This document shows, in pieces, positions 24,516-32,331 of a stretch of 32,331 nt of DNA; within the stretch, counting starts at the first letter, position 1; the number at the start of each line of letters is the position of its first letter. The notes under the pieces were generated by a model. It saw only the letters and a program-made list of their open reading frames with translations, was not told where the DNA came from and did not search any database. The position numbers were made by a program, and so were the translations under genes. The DNA is from an uncultured Burkholderiales bacterium (lineage in GTDB: Bacteria; Pseudomonadota; Gammaproteobacteria; Burkholderiales; Burkholderiaceae_C): assembly GCA_903880855.1 (NCBI GenBank), contig CAIRQX010000156.1, forward strand, positions 1 through 32,331. The letters run 5' to 3'.

Positions 24516-25490
24516 ATGCAATTGAATTTTTTAAAGCGTGGTGTTCTTCTTTTGGGTTTGCTAGCCGCTAGCTTTGCTGGCTTAGCACAGCAAACGTATC
24601 CCAACCGCCCCGTCAAGATCATCGTTCCTTTTGCCGCCAGCGGTCCTGCTGACAACTATGCGCGTTTCATGGCGCAGCGTTTGCAAGAGGCGCTTGGGCA
24701 AAGCTTTGTGGTGGATAACCGCCCAGGTGCTGGCTCGATCATTGGCACCGATGCTGCGGCCAAGTCTGCCCCTGACGGGTACACCTTGTTGATGATGTCG
24801 AACACCCAAACCGTCAACGAATCGCTGATACCTGTTCGTCCCTTTAACTTGATCAAGGACTTTGTTCCGATTGCGCCTATCAATTACTCAGACTTGGTGC
24901 TAGTAGCCCACCCGAGCGTGCCTGCGCAGAATTTGCCAGAGCTCATCAAGTACGCCAAAGCCAATCCTGGCAAGATCAATTACGCATCTTCTGGCAATGG
25001 CACGCCTTACCACATGGCGGGTGAGTTGTTCAAATACATGGCCGGCGTGAACATGACGCATATCCCTTACAAAGGCAGTGCCGCTGCGCGCACAGATGTG
25101 TTGTCAGGGCAAGTCGATGTGATGTTTGATGCCGTCACCACCATGACCGAAAACATCAAGGCGGGTAAAGTGCGCGGTCTTGCGACTACTGGGCGAACCA
25201 GATCAACAGTCGCCCCTGAGTTACCTACTGTCAACGAAGACGGCGTACCAAAATACGAGGCCTTGATTTGGCTTGGCATCATGGCACCCACTGGAACGCC
25301 AGACGCCATCGTCCAACGCTTGAATACCGAGATCAACAAAATTGTCAATGCTCCTGATGTCAAAGCCACATGGGCCAAGCAAGGCGCTATGGCGATGTCG
25401 ATGACCGCACCTGTATTTGCCAAATATGTAGCAGACGACGTAGCCAAGTGGGCGACGATTGTGAAAGTCTCTGGCGCGAAGGCTGATTGA
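24516..25490 (+). CDS. Bug-family (TTT-type) periplasmic solute-binding receptor
   Basis: A 324-residue receptor. The ATG at 24516 has a GGAG ribosome site about 10 bases upstream and gives a normal Sec signal peptide (FLKRGVLLLGLLAASFAGLAQ). The mature part starts TYPNRPVKIIVPFAASGPAD, with VVDNRPGAGSIIGTDAAAKS, INYASSGNGTPYHMAGELFK and HIPYKGSAAARTDVLSGQVD, the standard loops that hold a carboxylate. It follows the dehydrogenase and lactonase genes by about 98 bases and likely captures the sugar acid they use or a related one. No TctA or TctB membrane gene is in the window, so the membrane partner must be elsewhere. Confidence 0.92.
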   Translation: MQLNFLKRGVLLLGLLAASFAGLAQQTYPNRPVKIIVPFAASGPADNYARFMAQRLQEALGQSFVVDNRPGAGSIIGTDAAAKSAPDGYTLLMMSNTQTVNESLIPVRPFNLIKDFVPIAPINYSDLVLVAHPSVPAQNLPELIKYAKANPGKINYASSGNGTPYHMAGELFKYMAGVNMTHIPYKGSAAARTDVLSGQVDVMFDAVTTMTENIKAGKVRGLATTGRTRSTVAPELPTVNEDGVPKYEALIWLGIMAPTGTPDAIVQRLNTEINKIVNAPDVKATWAKQGAMAMSMTAPVFAKYVADDVAKWATIVKVSGAKAD

Positions 25491-25491
25491 G

Positions 25492-26187
25492 ATGGATGTG
25501 TATCTTTTAAGCGGTGGCGCAGCCGCTGGGTTGGTGCATCCATTGAAGGAGCAGTTTGAGGCTAAGCATGGATGCACATTGCACGGCACTTTCAGCGCAG
25601 TCGGTGCGATGAAAGAAGCGCTGCTGCAAGGTGCCCCTTGCGACGTAGTAATTCTTTCAAAAGCGCTGGTTCAAGGTTTGATCGATAGCGGCCATGTCAA
25701 AGCTGGCAGCCTGCGCGCCTTAGGGGTGGTGAAAACGGGTATCGCTGTGAAACACGGCACAACCTATCCTGCCATTGCTACCCGCGCTGATTTGCAAGCC
25801 GCGTTTCGTGCGGCAGAGGGTATTTACTTTCCAGATCCCAAGCTGGCTACTGCTGGCATTCACTTCTTTAAAGTGTTGCAAACCTTGGGACTGGATGTTG
25901 AATTGGCAGATCGTTTTCGTACCTATCCGAACGGCGCCACTGCGATGAAAGAAATGGCGCTCGCAACTGGCCCCGTGATTGGATGTACCCAAGTCACAGA
26001 AATCAAATACACCGAGGGTGTCGATTTGGTCGGCGTTTTACCGCGAGAGTTTGAATTGGCCACGGTCTATGCCTTGGGTATTTCTTTGCAAGCACAGCAA
26101 CCGCAAATAGCGCAGGCCTTGTCTGATGCTTTAACAGATACATCTACCGAAGCACTCAGACTTGCTGGTGGTTTCGAGTTGCATTGA
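25492..26187 (+). CDS. ModA-like substrate-binding-fold protein without signal peptide
   Basis: A 231-residue protein with the type II periplasmic-binding fold of molybdate-binding ModA. It has LLSGGAAAGLVHPLKEQFE at the start, TFSAVGAMKEALLQGAPCDVVILSKA and a second lobe with YFPDPKLATAGIHFFKVL and GATAMKEMALATGPVIGCTQVTEI. A ModA protein normally has a signal peptide of 20 or more residues; here the fold begins at residue 3, so the product should remain in the cytosol. The start is one base after the Bug receptor stop, giving coupling to the sugar-acid operon. Cytosolic ModA-like proteins of this kind occur beside catabolic genes, but their ligand is not known. A regulatory sensor or a small-acid binder is possible; molybdate uptake is unlikely without modB and modC. 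Confidence 0.78.
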   Translation: MDVYLLSGGAAAGLVHPLKEQFEAKHGCTLHGTFSAVGAMKEALLQGAPCDVVILSKALVQGLIDSGHVKAGSLRALGVVKTGIAVKHGTTYPAIATRADLQAAFRAAEGIYFPDPKLATAGIHFFKVLQTLGLDVELADRFRTYPNGATAMKEMALATGPVIGCTQVTEIKYTEGVDLVGVLPREFELATVYALGISLQAQQPQIAQALSDALTDTSTEALRLAGGFELH

Positions 26188-26200
26188 AACCACTCCGAGC

Positions 26201-26755
26201 ATGAGTAAAGCCTTCACCCGCGAGTCAGATACTGAAGACGAAGAAGAAGGCCTTCCACCTCTGCCTGTAGGCGGCAAAAACTACATCACCCCAAAAGGCT
26301 ACGCAGCCTTGCGCGCTGAACTCTTTGACTTGATAGACAACGAACGCCCCAAGGTGGTGGATATCGTGCATTGGGCAGCCAGCAACGGTGATCGCTCAGA
26401 AAACGGCGATTACATCTATGGCAAAAAACGCTTGCGCGAGATTGACCGGCGCATTCGCTTTTTGACCAAACGTCTAGAGATTGCAGAAGTGACCGACCCC
26501 AGCGTGCACTTTGGCAAAGACCAAGTCTTTTTTGGCGCGACCGTGACCTATGTGGAAGAGGCGGGCGACGAGCGCACTATTACGATTTTGGGAATTGACG
26601 AGGCCGATAGTTTGAAGGGCGAGGTGACTTGGATTTCGCCAATAGCACGCGCTTTGATCAAGGCGCGTGAAGGCGATGTGGTCAAACTTGTCACGCCTGT
26701 CGGCGTACAAGAAATTGAAGTGCTGAGCGTGCAATATCCACAAGCGTTGCAGTAA
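26201..26755 (+). CDS. greB: Transcription elongation factor GreB
   Basis: A 184-residue GreA/GreB-type factor that enters the RNA polymerase secondary channel and stimulates cleavage of backtracked RNA. The ATG at 26201 follows the stop of the ModA-like gene by 13 bases. The N-terminal coiled coil contains YITPKGYAALRAELFDL and, at its tip, SNGDRSENGDYIYGKKRLREID with the acidic pair Asp-Glu expected for magnesium binding. The C-terminal FKBP-like domain carries FFGATVTYVEEAGDERTITILG and GEVTWISPIARALI. An acidic N-terminal extension (ESDTEDEEEG) precedes the core, as in other betaproteobacterial GreB. The gene converges with spoT. Confidence 0.93.
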   Translation: MSKAFTRESDTEDEEEGLPPLPVGGKNYITPKGYAALRAELFDLIDNERPKVVDIVHWAASNGDRSENGDYIYGKKRLREIDRRIRFLTKRLEIAEVTDPSVHFGKDQVFFGATVTYVEEAGDERTITILGIDEADSLKGEVTWISPIARALIKAREGDVVKLVTPVGVQEIEVLSVQYPQALQ

Positions 26756-26824
26756 ATCGACTTTCGCAAGAGTCTAAGCTTGCAGTAGCCCCCGCTTTGA
26801 TTAAGCCATGGCTGACTTTATGAA

Positions 26825-29116
26825 TTAACGATGGTTGGTAGGGTGAGAATCCCGCGCAGAACCCGAAGTCACTCGGTCTGCTTTCATCACCGATTGCAAG
26901 CGGCGTAAGTTGCGCAACACAGCTTCGATATGGGTCGTGTCGCGCACGGCAATGACAAAACGCAAATCGGCGGTTTCTTGACCAGAAACTTCGTCTGGCA
27001 TATTGACAAAGTTGATGTCTGCCTCTGCTGAAGTAATCGCAGAAGCAACGCGGGCCAACACGCCTTTGGCGTTGCTAACAGTCACCACCACGCCAGCTTC
27101 AAAGGCTCGAATAGGCTCATCAGACCACTCCACAGCAATAAAGCGTTCGCTGTCTTTGTATTTCAAATGTTGGGCGACCGAGCAGGTTTCATGGTGGACT
27201 ACCAAGCCCTCGCCACGCCCCAGATAGCCCAGAATCGGATCTCCCGGAATAGGTCTGCAACAAGGTGCGTATTGCACCGATGCGTTCTCGCTACCGTCGA
27301 CCACCACGCTGCCTTGTGAGATGGTTTCATGTGCGGTGAAACGCTCGCGACTCATCAGAAGCGGGTCAGGTTTTTGGCCGACTTCAGATAGCAATTTAGC
27401 CAAGCGGCGCGCCACGATGCTTGCCACGCGTTTGCCTAAACCGATATCTACTAGCAATTCATCTAGCGATTTACTGCCAGTGAAGCGTAAGAGTTTGTCC
27501 CACAAATTTTGAGTTTTTGCGTCGACTGCTGGCATGTTCTCAATACCTTCTGCGCGTAACGCTTGCGCCAAAAGTTTTTCGCCCAAGTCTTTCGACTCGG
27601 ATTGCGCCATGGTTTTGAGATGGTGGCGGATTTTGGAGCGGGCCCGTCCTGTGCGCACAAAACCTAGCCAAGCTGGGTTGGGTGTGGCGTCAGAAGATGT
27701 GACTACTTCGACCACATCGCCATTGGAAACTTCGGTGCGCAGTGGCACCGAAGTGCCGTTGATTTTGGCGGCGGTGGCGTGGTCGCCCACATCGCTATGC
27801 ACGGCGTAGGCAAAGTCGACCACCGTTGCGCCGCGTGGCATCGCCATGATGCGGCTCTTAGGCGTGAACACATAGACCGCATCGGGGAATAAGTCGACTT
27901 TGACATGGTCCCAAAACTCAGTTGCATCACGTGTTTCATCTTGGATGTCTAGCAAAGACTGCAACCATTTATTGCCCAGGTTATCGCTGGTCTCAGTCGA
28001 GGCGCCACTAGATTTATAGAGCCAATGGGCAGCCACGCCAGATTCGGCGACCAAGTGCATAGGCTCGGTACGCATTTGAAATTCCACATTCAAACCAGAC
28101 GGGCCTACCAAAGTAGTGTGCAAAGACTGGTAGCCGTTTAATTTGGCAATCGCAATATGGTCTTTGAACTTGCCGGGTACGGGTTTGTAGAGTTGGTGCA
28201 AAACGCCCAAGGCGGTATAGCAATCGGTGACCTGCGGCAAGATGAGACGAAAGCCATAGATATCGGTGACTTGCGCAAAGCTCAAATGCTTGGAGTCCAT
28301 TTTTTTATAAATGGAATAGAGGGTTTTTTCCCGCCCAGAGATGCGAACTGACAAACCAGCTTTGGTGAACGCGGTTTCCACTTCTTGTTGCACGCGCTTC
28401 ATCAGGTCGCGACGGCGCTGACGTGCTTTGTTGACAGCTTTACCCAGCACTTGGTAGCGCCAAGGCATCAAATGTTGGAAGGCGAGTTCTTGCAGCTCGC
28501 GGTAGGTTTGGTTGAGTCCTAGGCGGTGGGCGATCGGTACATAAATCTCGAGCGTTTCGCTGGAAATCCGGTTCCACTTGCTGCGCGGCATATCGCCCAT
28601 GGTGCGCATGTTGTGGCTGCGGTCGGCGAGTTTGACCAAGATGACGCGAACATCGCGCGCCATAGCCAACAGCATTTTTCTAAAAGACTCTGCTTGATTT
28701 TCTTCGCGGGTGTTGAATTCGAGCTTGTCGAGTTTGGTCAAACCATCGACCAATTCAGCCACTTGGATGCCAAAGCGCTCGATCAAATCGACTTTGGTGA
28801 TACCGCAGTCTTCCATCGCGTCGTGCAATAGGGCGGCGCAAAGTGCTTGGGCGTCTAACTTCCACTCTGCGCACTGGGCGGCTACTGCGATTGGGTGGGT
28901 GATGTAGGGTTCGCCGTTGTTGCGCATCTGGCCTAAATGCGCTTCGTCCGCATATTTATAGGCGCGGCGAACTTGGGATAAACCTTCGGGGCTCAAGTAA
29001 TCTAATTTGGCGGTGAGCGCCGCAAAACTTGCCGCAGCCGCATTGGCCGCAGCAGGGTTGGCCACTGCTTTGTCTTTGACAAAGGCGCGGGCAATCGGGG
29101 ATTGGAGAGCGCTCAT
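26825..29116 (-). CDS. spoT: Bifunctional (p)ppGpp synthetase/hydrolase SpoT (RSH family)
   Basis: A 763-residue enzyme that makes and degrades the alarmone (p)ppGpp. I start it at the ATG at 29116 (MSALQSP); a frame extension to 29149 would begin inside the terminator hairpin and is rejected. The HD hydrolase domain is near 60-200, with HPIAVAAQ, LLHDAMED and VKLADRSHNMRTM, so hydrolase residues are kept. The synthetase domain covers about 240-350 (GREKTLYSIYKKM, VTDIYGFRLIL). TGS is near 400-465 (YVFTPKSRIMAMPRGATVVDFAYAVH), followed by a helical linker and a C-terminal ACT domain (VVTVSNAKGVLARVASAI). It lies downstream of rpoZ across a terminator, a common betaproteobacterial arrangement. 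Confidence 0.96.
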   Translation of the reverse strand: MSALQSPIARAFVKDKAVANPAAANAAAASFAALTAKLDYLSPEGLSQVRRAYKYADEAHLGQMRNNGEPYITHPIAVAAQCAEWKLDAQALCAALLHDAMEDCGITKVDLIERFGIQVAELVDGLTKLDKLEFNTREENQAESFRKMLLAMARDVRVILVKLADRSHNMRTMGDMPRSKWNRISSETLEIYVPIAHRLGLNQTYRELQELAFQHLMPWRYQVLGKAVNKARQRRRDLMKRVQQEVETAFTKAGLSVRISGREKTLYSIYKKMDSKHLSFAQVTDIYGFRLILPQVTDCYTALGVLHQLYKPVPGKFKDHIAIAKLNGYQSLHTTLVGPSGLNVEFQMRTEPMHLVAESGVAAHWLYKSSGASTETSDNLGNKWLQSLLDIQDETRDATEFWDHVKVDLFPDAVYVFTPKSRIMAMPRGATVVDFAYAVHSDVGDHATAAKINGTSVPLRTEVSNGDVVEVVTSSDATPNPAWLGFVRTGRARSKIRHHLKTMAQSESKDLGEKLLAQALRAEGIENMPAVDAKTQNLWDKLLRFTGSKSLDELLVDIGLGKRVASIVARRLAKLLSEVGQKPDPLLMSRERFTAHETISQGSVVVDGSENASVQYAPCCRPIPGDPILGYLGRGEGLVVHHETCSVAQHLKYKDSERFIAVEWSDEPIRAFEAGVVVTVSNAKGVLARVASAITSAEADINFVNMPDEVSGQETADLRFVIAVRDTTHIEAVLRNLRRLQSVMKADRVTSGSARDSHPTNHR

Positions 29117-29144
29117 AAGCCCGACTTTACCTGTAATGAAAAAA

Positions 29145-29168
29145 AGCACCGTAAAACGGTGCTTTTTG
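29145..29168 (-). terminator. Rho-independent terminator between rpoZ and spoT
   Basis: AGCACCGT and ACGGTGCT form a perfect 8-base stem with a 3-base loop. On the minus strand it is followed by at least six T residues, and on the plus strand by TTTT, so it could act both ways but best for the yicC-gmk-rpoZ unit. It implies that spoT has read-through or its own promoter between here and 29116. Confidence 0.85.
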
Positions 29169-29184
29169 CTGGGGTAAGTGGTGA

Positions 29185-29388
29185 TTAACCTGGTACCTTT
29201 TTGAGCATTTCGGTGCCGATCAAACCCGCTGCGATTTCGCGTAATGCAGTCACGCCTGGTTTGTTTTTGCTCTCAACCTTTGGTGTGTGGCCTTGGCTCA
29301 ACATGCGGGCGCGGTAAGTGGCGCACAGAACGAGTTGGAAGCGGTTGGGGATTCGTTCAAGACAGTCTTCAACAGTAATACGGGCCAT
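29185..29388 (-). CDS. rpoZ: RNA polymerase omega subunit RpoZ
   Basis: A 67-residue protein that helps assemble and stabilise RNA polymerase by clamping the beta-prime subunit, and forms part of a ppGpp site. [17 protein letters not shown] is the conserved N-terminus, followed by [12 protein letters not shown] and a C-terminal region with [14 protein letters not shown]. The length matches betaproteobacterial omega. A GGAG ribosome site precedes the ATG. It is preceded by gmk (21-base gap) and ends before a strong terminator. Confidence 0.96.
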   Translation of the reverse strand: MARITVEDCLERIPNRFQLVLCATYRARMLSQGHTPKVESKNKPGVTALREIAAGLIGTEMLKKVPG

Positions 29389-29409
29389 ATAGATGCTCCA
29401 GAAGTCGGT

Positions 29410-30036
29410 TCAATTGAGGTTTAAGGCGTCGAATACGTCCGCCCGAGCTCGGCGTTGTGCCGAGTATTTGAGTCGTTGCGCGTGAACAACAGCTTTTAGG
29501 TCGAATACTGCGCGCTCAAACAATTCGTTGATTATAACGAAATCAAATTCATTGGCTTTGGCCATCTCATCGGCGGCATTTTGCAGGCGCAAGGCGATAA
29601 CGTCGGGCGCATCTTCGCCGCGGTTGTGCAGTCGAGATTTCAGTTCCTCCCAACTTGGCGGGAGGATAAATATGGACACAGCATTAGCAAACAGTTTTTT
29701 GACTTGCACTGCACCTTGGAAGTCGATCTCTAGCACTACGTCGGCACCTTGGGCAATGCGGTCTTCAATTGCTTTGCGCGATGTGCCGTAGCGATAGCCG
29801 TGTACATGGGCCCACTCCAAAAACGCGTTGGAGGCCACCATCTGATCGAATTCAGGCTCAGACACAAAATAGTATTCACGCCCATGTTTTTCTTGGCCGC
29901 GTGGGGCGCGGGTGGTGTGTGAGACAGAAGGACGCACTTTGGCGTCGAGTTCCATCAACGCTTTGACCAAGCTTGACTTGCCAGCCCCACTGGGAGCGGC
30001 TACTACAAAAAGGTTGCCAGGGAAGTTTTCCATCAT
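29410..30036 (-). CDS. gmk: Guanylate kinase
   Basis: A 208-residue kinase that converts GMP to GDP with ATP. The P-loop APSGAGKSS is at 14-22, the GMP-binding region includes [20 protein letters not shown] and EFLEWA-type sequence ([11 protein letters not shown]), and the lid region is near 130-150 ([13 protein letters not shown]). The ATG overlaps the yicC stop (ATGA), the usual yicC-gmk coupling. A second ATG follows immediately and could also serve as the start. Confidence 0.96.
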   Translation of the reverse strand: MMENFPGNLFVVAAPSGAGKSSLVKALMELDAKVRPSVSHTTRAPRGQEKHGREYYFVSEPEFDQMVASNAFLEWAHVHGYRYGTSRKAIEDRIAQGADVVLEIDFQGAVQVKKLFANAVSIFILPPSWEELKSRLHNRGEDAPDVIALRLQNAADEMAKANEFDFVIINELFERAVFDLKAVVHAQRLKYSAQRRARADVFDALNLN

Positions 30037-30944
30037 TCCAAATTTTGTACTTGTTCGCGCAGTTGTTCGATCAACACCTTCATATCCACCGAGATGCGCG
30101 TCATCTCGAGGGTGGCAGACTTGGAGCCCAGTGTATTGGCCTCGCGGTGTAACTCTTGGATCAAAAAGTCCAAGCGCTTGCCAATACCCTCAGCGTTGCC
30201 GCCTTTTTTCAGCAAAGCGTCCATTTCGTCAAAGTGCGACACCAAGCGGGTGAGTTCTTCGGCCACATCTATTCGGATGGCAAAGGCAGTGGCTTCGCTC
30301 AAGGCGCGGTCTTGGGCGGCTTCTGGCAAGGTGGCACCGTCAGCCAACGCCATAGCCTCGCGCCAGCGCTCTAAAAACTTGGCTTTTTGCTGCTCCACCA
30401 ACTGCGGCACCAAGGGTTGGGCTTGGGTAGCGAGTTTGCGCAACTGGGCCAAACGCTCTTTGAGCGAGTCAGCCAAACGCGCACCCTCGCGGGCACGCGC
30501 ATCGTTGAGTTGTTGGATGCTGGCTTTTGCCAGCTTTAGCAAAGATAGGGCAATATCAGCAGGGGCGGTGGACTGCGAGGCGCTCATGCGCAAAACATCG
30601 GCTACCGACAAAGGCATTGCCTTAGGAAGCCATACATGCACCGCGTCTTCTAAGGATGAGAGTCGTTGCAGTAATTTAGGCGACGGGTCTGGCAGAGTGG
30701 CATCAGCCGTGCTTTCGATATGTGCGCGTATTTCGACCTTGCCACGCTTGAGTTGTTGCATGACCAATTCGCGCACCGCCGCCTCGTGGGGGCGTAACTC
30801 TTCGGGCATTTTGAAAGTCAGGTCTAAAAACCGGCTATTGACCGAGCGAATCTCCAAGCCAAGGCGAAGACGCGGGCCTTCTGTGGTGGGTGCGGGCAGT
30901 TCGGCTTGCGCACTGGCATAGCCGGTCATGCTGTAGATGGGCAT
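30033..30944 (-). CDS. yicC: YicC family endoribonuclease
   Basis: A 303-residue protein of the YicC/YloC family, members of which have been shown to cut RNA. I place the start at 30944 because [13 protein letters not shown] matches the universal N-terminus of the family; the frame stays open to 31028, adding 28 residues without family similarity. Marks are [33 protein letters not shown] near 75-90 and the C-terminal DUF1732 block [18 protein letters not shown] followed by [16 protein letters not shown]. The ribosome site upstream is poor. It is translationally coupled to gmk and divergent from rph across about 116 bases that must contain both promoters. Confidence 0.93.
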   Translation of the reverse strand: MPIYSMTGYASAQAELPAPTTEGPRLRLGLEIRSVNSRFLDLTFKMPEELRPHEAAVRELVMQQLKRGKVEIRAHIESTADATLPDPSPKLLQRLSSLEDAVHVWLPKAMPLSVADVLRMSASQSTAPADIALSLLKLAKASIQQLNDARAREGARLADSLKERLAQLRKLATQAQPLVPQLVEQQKAKFLERWREAMALADGATLPEAAQDRALSEATAFAIRIDVAEELTRLVSHFDEMDALLKKGGNAEGIGKRLDFLIQELHREANTLGSKSATLEMTRISVDMKVLIEQLREQVQNLE

Positions 30945-31060
30945 TGGGGAGTCAGGTACTGAGAAGGACTTCATTATCTCAGGCGTTGGGCGAATGCCAC
31001 GGGTCAGGGGCAGGCTGTTCACCGACAATGGTGTTTTGTCCGAACTTCAACTCTTTACTT

Positions 31061-31795
31061 ATGACCACTGCTCTTCCAGAATCCCGTCACACCCGCGCCG
31101 CTGACCAATTGCGCCCCGTGCGCATCACCCGCCACTACACCATGCATGCCGAAGGCTCGGTTTTGATCGAATTTGGCAACACCAAGGTGCTGTGCACAGC
31201 TTCGGTAGAAGAAAAAGTTCCTGGCCACAAAAAAGGCTCTGGCGAAGGCTGGGTCACCGCTGAATACGGCATGCTGCCCCGCGCTACCCACACCCGCAGC
31301 GACCGCGAGGCAGCGCGCGGCAAACAATCTGGTCGCACCCAAGAAATACAACGCCTGATCGGCCGTTCTATGCGCGCGGTGTTTGACCTCAAAAAGCTTG
31401 GTGAGCGCACCATCCACTTGGACTGCGACGTGTTGCAAGCCGATGGCGGTACGCGCACGGCCAGCATCACCGGTGCATTTGTCGCCGCACAAGATGCGGT
31501 GGCGCATCTAATTGCCGCAGGCAAGTTAACCGCATCGCCCATCACCCAAGGCGTCGCGGCCATCTCGGTCGGTATGTTGGGCCCCTTGCCCCTGCTAGAT
31601 TTGGAATACACAGAAGACTCTGCCTGCGACACCGATATGAATGTTGTGATGACCGCCGACGGTAACTTTGTTGAGGTGCAAGGCACAGCTGAAGGTGCGC
31701 CATTTAGCCGCGACCAAATGAACGCCTTATTGGCCTTGGCCGAAAAAGGCATTGGCGAACTCATCGCCATGCAGCAAGCTGCTCTTAAGGGCTAA
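31061..31795 (+). CDS. rph: Ribonuclease PH
   Basis: A 244-residue phosphorolytic 3'-5' exoribonuclease that trims tRNA 3' ends, using phosphate to release nucleoside diphosphates. The ATG at 31061 gives [20 protein letters not shown] at the N-terminus, as in the family. Other marks are [19 protein letters not shown], the phosphate-binding arginines in [39 protein letters not shown] and [14 protein letters not shown] with the metal-binding Asp residues. The longer frame starting at 30890 overlaps yicC and is not used. rdgB starts 3 bases after its stop, the usual pairing. Confidence 0.96.
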   Translation: MTTALPESRHTRAADQLRPVRITRHYTMHAEGSVLIEFGNTKVLCTASVEEKVPGHKKGSGEGWVTAEYGMLPRATHTRSDREAARGKQSGRTQEIQRLIGRSMRAVFDLKKLGERTIHLDCDVLQADGGTRTASITGAFVAAQDAVAHLIAAGKLTASPITQGVAAISVGMLGPLPLLDLEYTEDSACDTDMNVVMTADGNFVEVQGTAEGAPFSRDQMNALLALAEKGIGELIAMQQAALKG

Positions 31796-31798
31796 TGC

Positions 31799-32331
31799 AT
31801 GAAGCGGATTGTTTTGGCGTCCAACAACGCTGGAAAGTTAGCTGAGTTGCAATCCATGTTTGCGCCCTTGGGCGTGGAGTTGGTCAAGCAGGGCGACTTA
31901 AATATTCCAGAAGCGGAGGAGCCCTTCCACACCTTTGTAGAAAACGCCTTAGCCAAAGCCCGTCACGCATCGCGCTACGCCGGTTTGCCTGCGGTGGCTG
32001 ACGATGCAGGTTTGTGTGTGGATGCATTTGGCGGTTTGCCAGGCGTGCAAACCGCGTATTACTGCACCCAATATGGCTATGAAAAAAGCGACGACAACAA
32101 TGTGCGCGCTTTGTTAGAGCAAATGCAAAACGTCGCCAACCGCCGTGCAGTTTTGGTTAGCACCTTGGTCGCAGTGAAGCACCCCGATGACCCTGAGCCC
32201 TTGATAGCGGTAGGACGTGCCGTTGGAGAAATCACTCGCCAACCCATTGGTGACAAAGGTTTTGGCTTTGACCCCGTCATGTACATACCGCGTTTCGGTA
32301 AAACCTTTGCCGAGTTGCCCGTGGATATAAA
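31799..32331 (+). CDS. rdgB: RdgB/HAM1 non-canonical purine NTP pyrophosphatase (3' end missing)
   Basis: The first 177 codons of a dITP/XTP pyrophosphatase, cut by the window end; the family is usually about 200 residues. The enzyme removes deaminated purine nucleotides from the pool. The ATG at 31799 gives MKRIVLASNNAGKLAEL, with the substrate-binding Ser-Asn-Asn-x-Gly-Lys motif. ADDAGLCVDAFGGLPGV holds the catalytic Asp residues (the usual Ser after DD is Ala here), and GDKGFGFDPVMYIP is the nucleotide-binding segment. It follows rph directly and is probably co-transcribed with it. Confidence 0.95.
   Translation, partial: MKRIVLASNNAGKLAELQSMFAPLGVELVKQGDLNIPEAEEPFHTFVENALAKARHASRYAGLPAVADDAGLCVDAFGGLPGVQTAYYCTQYGYEKSDDNNVRALLEQMQNVANRRAVLVSTLVAVKHPDDPEPLIAVGRAVGEITRQPIGDKGFGFDPVMYIPRFGKTFAELPVDI

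Noticed and set aside
30890-31060. N-terminal extension of RNase PH
   Set aside because: The extra 57 residues overlap yicC on the other strand and are unlike any RNase PH; the conserved N-terminus begins just after the ATG at 31061.
31135-31770. Long antisense frame within rph
   Set aside because: It mirrors a highly conserved gene with biased codon use, a common cause of long antisense frames, and has no recognisable domain.
1-32331. CRISPR arrays, tRNA or rRNA genes, insertion sequences and attachment sites
   Set aside because: I found no regularly spaced direct repeats, no cloverleaf-like or rRNA-like sequence, no transposase or integrase frame, and no flanking repeats around the zor or orphan genes.

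Overview
The gene set points to a betaproteobacterium of the order Burkholderiales, most like a Comamonadaceae-type freshwater organism. The marks are the yicC-gmk-rpoZ-spoT block with greB facing it, the rph-rdgB pair, and two orphan Bug-type (tripartite tricarboxylate transporter, TTT) receptor genes. Base composition by eye is moderate, so the genus is left open. There is no tRNA, rRNA, CRISPR array or insertion sequence that I can see, and no stretch over 300 bases without a gene.

Positions 1-12829 (minus strand) form one compact transcription unit: recC, recB and recD with 4-base ATGA overlaps, then 7 bases after recD a MotA/ExbB-like gene, a MotB/OmpA-like gene, an EH_Signature-type gene, and the first five codons of another gene running off the window edge. 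The last genes match the order of a type I Zorya anti-phage system (zorA, zorB, zorC, expected zorD). The notable point is that a Zorya module sits as the 3' half of a recCBD operon, coupling a membrane proton-driven defence sensor to the RecBCD helicase-nuclease.

Positions 12830-13790 hold an AT-rich region with stacked inverted repeats and a divergent orphan gene. Its product has 13 glycines at exact four-residue spacing followed by a hydrophobic C-terminus. Positions 13796-15404 hold a Bug receptor and a flavin reductase.

Positions 15431-19619 (minus) hold an ion-channel cluster: a small membrane-anchored protein, a 546-residue channel with two voltage-sensor domains but one pore (VSD-VSD-pore), and two single voltage-sensor channels with strongly altered selectivity filters. 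All three channels end in a similar acidic helical segment. This is the second candidate for an undescribed system.

Positions 19703-22332 (minus) encode a NMT1/THI5-type ABC importer (permease, ATPase, binding protein). Divergent from it across a 275-base regulatory gap with a GntR-like operator lies 22608-26755 (plus): uronate dehydrogenase, SMP-30 type lactonase, Bug receptor, a ModA-like protein without a signal peptide, and greB. The first three look like a sugar-acid uptake and oxidation operon.

Positions 26825-30944 (minus) are core genes yicC, gmk, rpoZ and spoT with a strong terminator between rpoZ and spoT. Positions 31061-32331 (plus) are rph and the start of rdgB, cut by the window end.
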